DNA of 18,370 nt from Leucogyrophana mollusca (taxonomy: Eukaryota > Basidiomycota > Agaricomycetes > Boletales). The position numbers and the translations under genes were made by a program. Below the pieces are notes generated by a model. It searched no databases. It saw nothing but the letters and a program-made list of their open reading frames with translations, and was not told where the DNA came from. Positions 18,269 to 18,370 of this stretch are shown here, one piece after another (position 1 is the first letter of the stretch; the number at the start of each line of letters is the position of its first letter). Where the stretch lies: contig MU266462.1 of the NCBI GenBank assembly GCA_021014945.1, positions 56,407 through 74,776 of the forward strand. Direction: 5' to 3'.

Positions 18269-18370
18269 ATGGTTGCCGAGAAGCGAAAACCACGAGACAA
18301 ACCTGCCCAGTATAACCGGCCCACGAAAAAGCAGAAAATCACGGGCAACAGCGCTCCCGCCACATCTGCT
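18269..18370 (+). CDS. N-terminus of a basic protein, 3'-partial
   Basis: From ATG 18269 the frame runs open for 34 codons to the window edge. It begins MVAEKRKPRDKPAQYN and contains RPTKKQKI, a nuclear-localisation-like cluster, followed by a Ser/Ala/Thr-rich stretch. The lysine- and arginine-rich composition suggests a nuclear protein. The family is not recognisable from 34 residues. The purine three bases before ATG and the G after it are good context for a fungal start. Confidence 0.5.
   Translation, partial: MVAEKRKPRDKPAQYNRPTKKQKITGNSAPATSA

Noticed and set aside
1..18370. CRISPR arrays or operon-type bacterial features
   Set aside because: The window is eukaryotic with spliced genes; no short regularly spaced identical repeats were seen.

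Overview
The window looks like nuclear DNA of a mushroom-forming basidiomycete (Agaricomycetes). Its genes are split by many short GT-AG introns of about 41-90 nt, often with CTGAC-like branch points. The families present are typical of that group: a TPR-CHAT protein, a phi-class-like glutathione S-transferase, a DUF6533 membrane protein and a Plavaka/KDZ-type DNA transposon. All family names come from reading the translated sequence and from memory; no database search was possible.

Layout, left to right. 1-2106 (+) is the 3' part of a TPR-CHAT gene. Its frame is open except for one TGA at 421-423, which replaces a CGA found in the neighbouring repeat copies. 2561-3240 (+) is a decayed glutathione S-transferase with recognisable introns, several frameshifts and no C-terminal half. 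3241-5663 holds nothing I can assign with confidence. 5664-6036 (+) carries the first exons of a DUF6533 seven-helix-type gene. This gene is cut inside its fifth exon by a 9.23 kb DNA transposon (6037-15266) and resumes at 15267-16718. Beyond it lie weakly supported minus-strand coding (about 17022-17568), a relic WD40 blade (17891-18001, minus) and, at the right edge, a likely N-terminus of a new plus-strand gene (18269 onward).

The transposon has 21-bp perfect terminal inverted repeats (6037-6057 and 15246-15266, starting CAGTAAAACC) and an imperfect 8-bp target duplication (6029-6036 and 15267-15274). It carries two complete multi-exon genes transcribed divergently from a 251-bp shared promoter. 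Leftward is a 792-aa protein of unknown function (9234 to 6553, six exons). Rightward is a 981-aa Plavaka-type transposase (9486-12923, ten exons) with an N-terminal C2H2 finger. The right arm holds a GC-rich stretch of three in-frame repeats of about 345-357 bp, possibly a third gene. Subterminal GCTCCTT motifs, a hairpin and a G-quadruplex-type purine tract lie in the arms.

The main result is that the two DUF6533 halves fit together. If the transposon and one 8-bp duplicate are removed, eleven exons with matching phases give a single 355-codon frame plus stop. The element is therefore an exonic insertion, with its own main genes still open, in an otherwise well-kept host gene.
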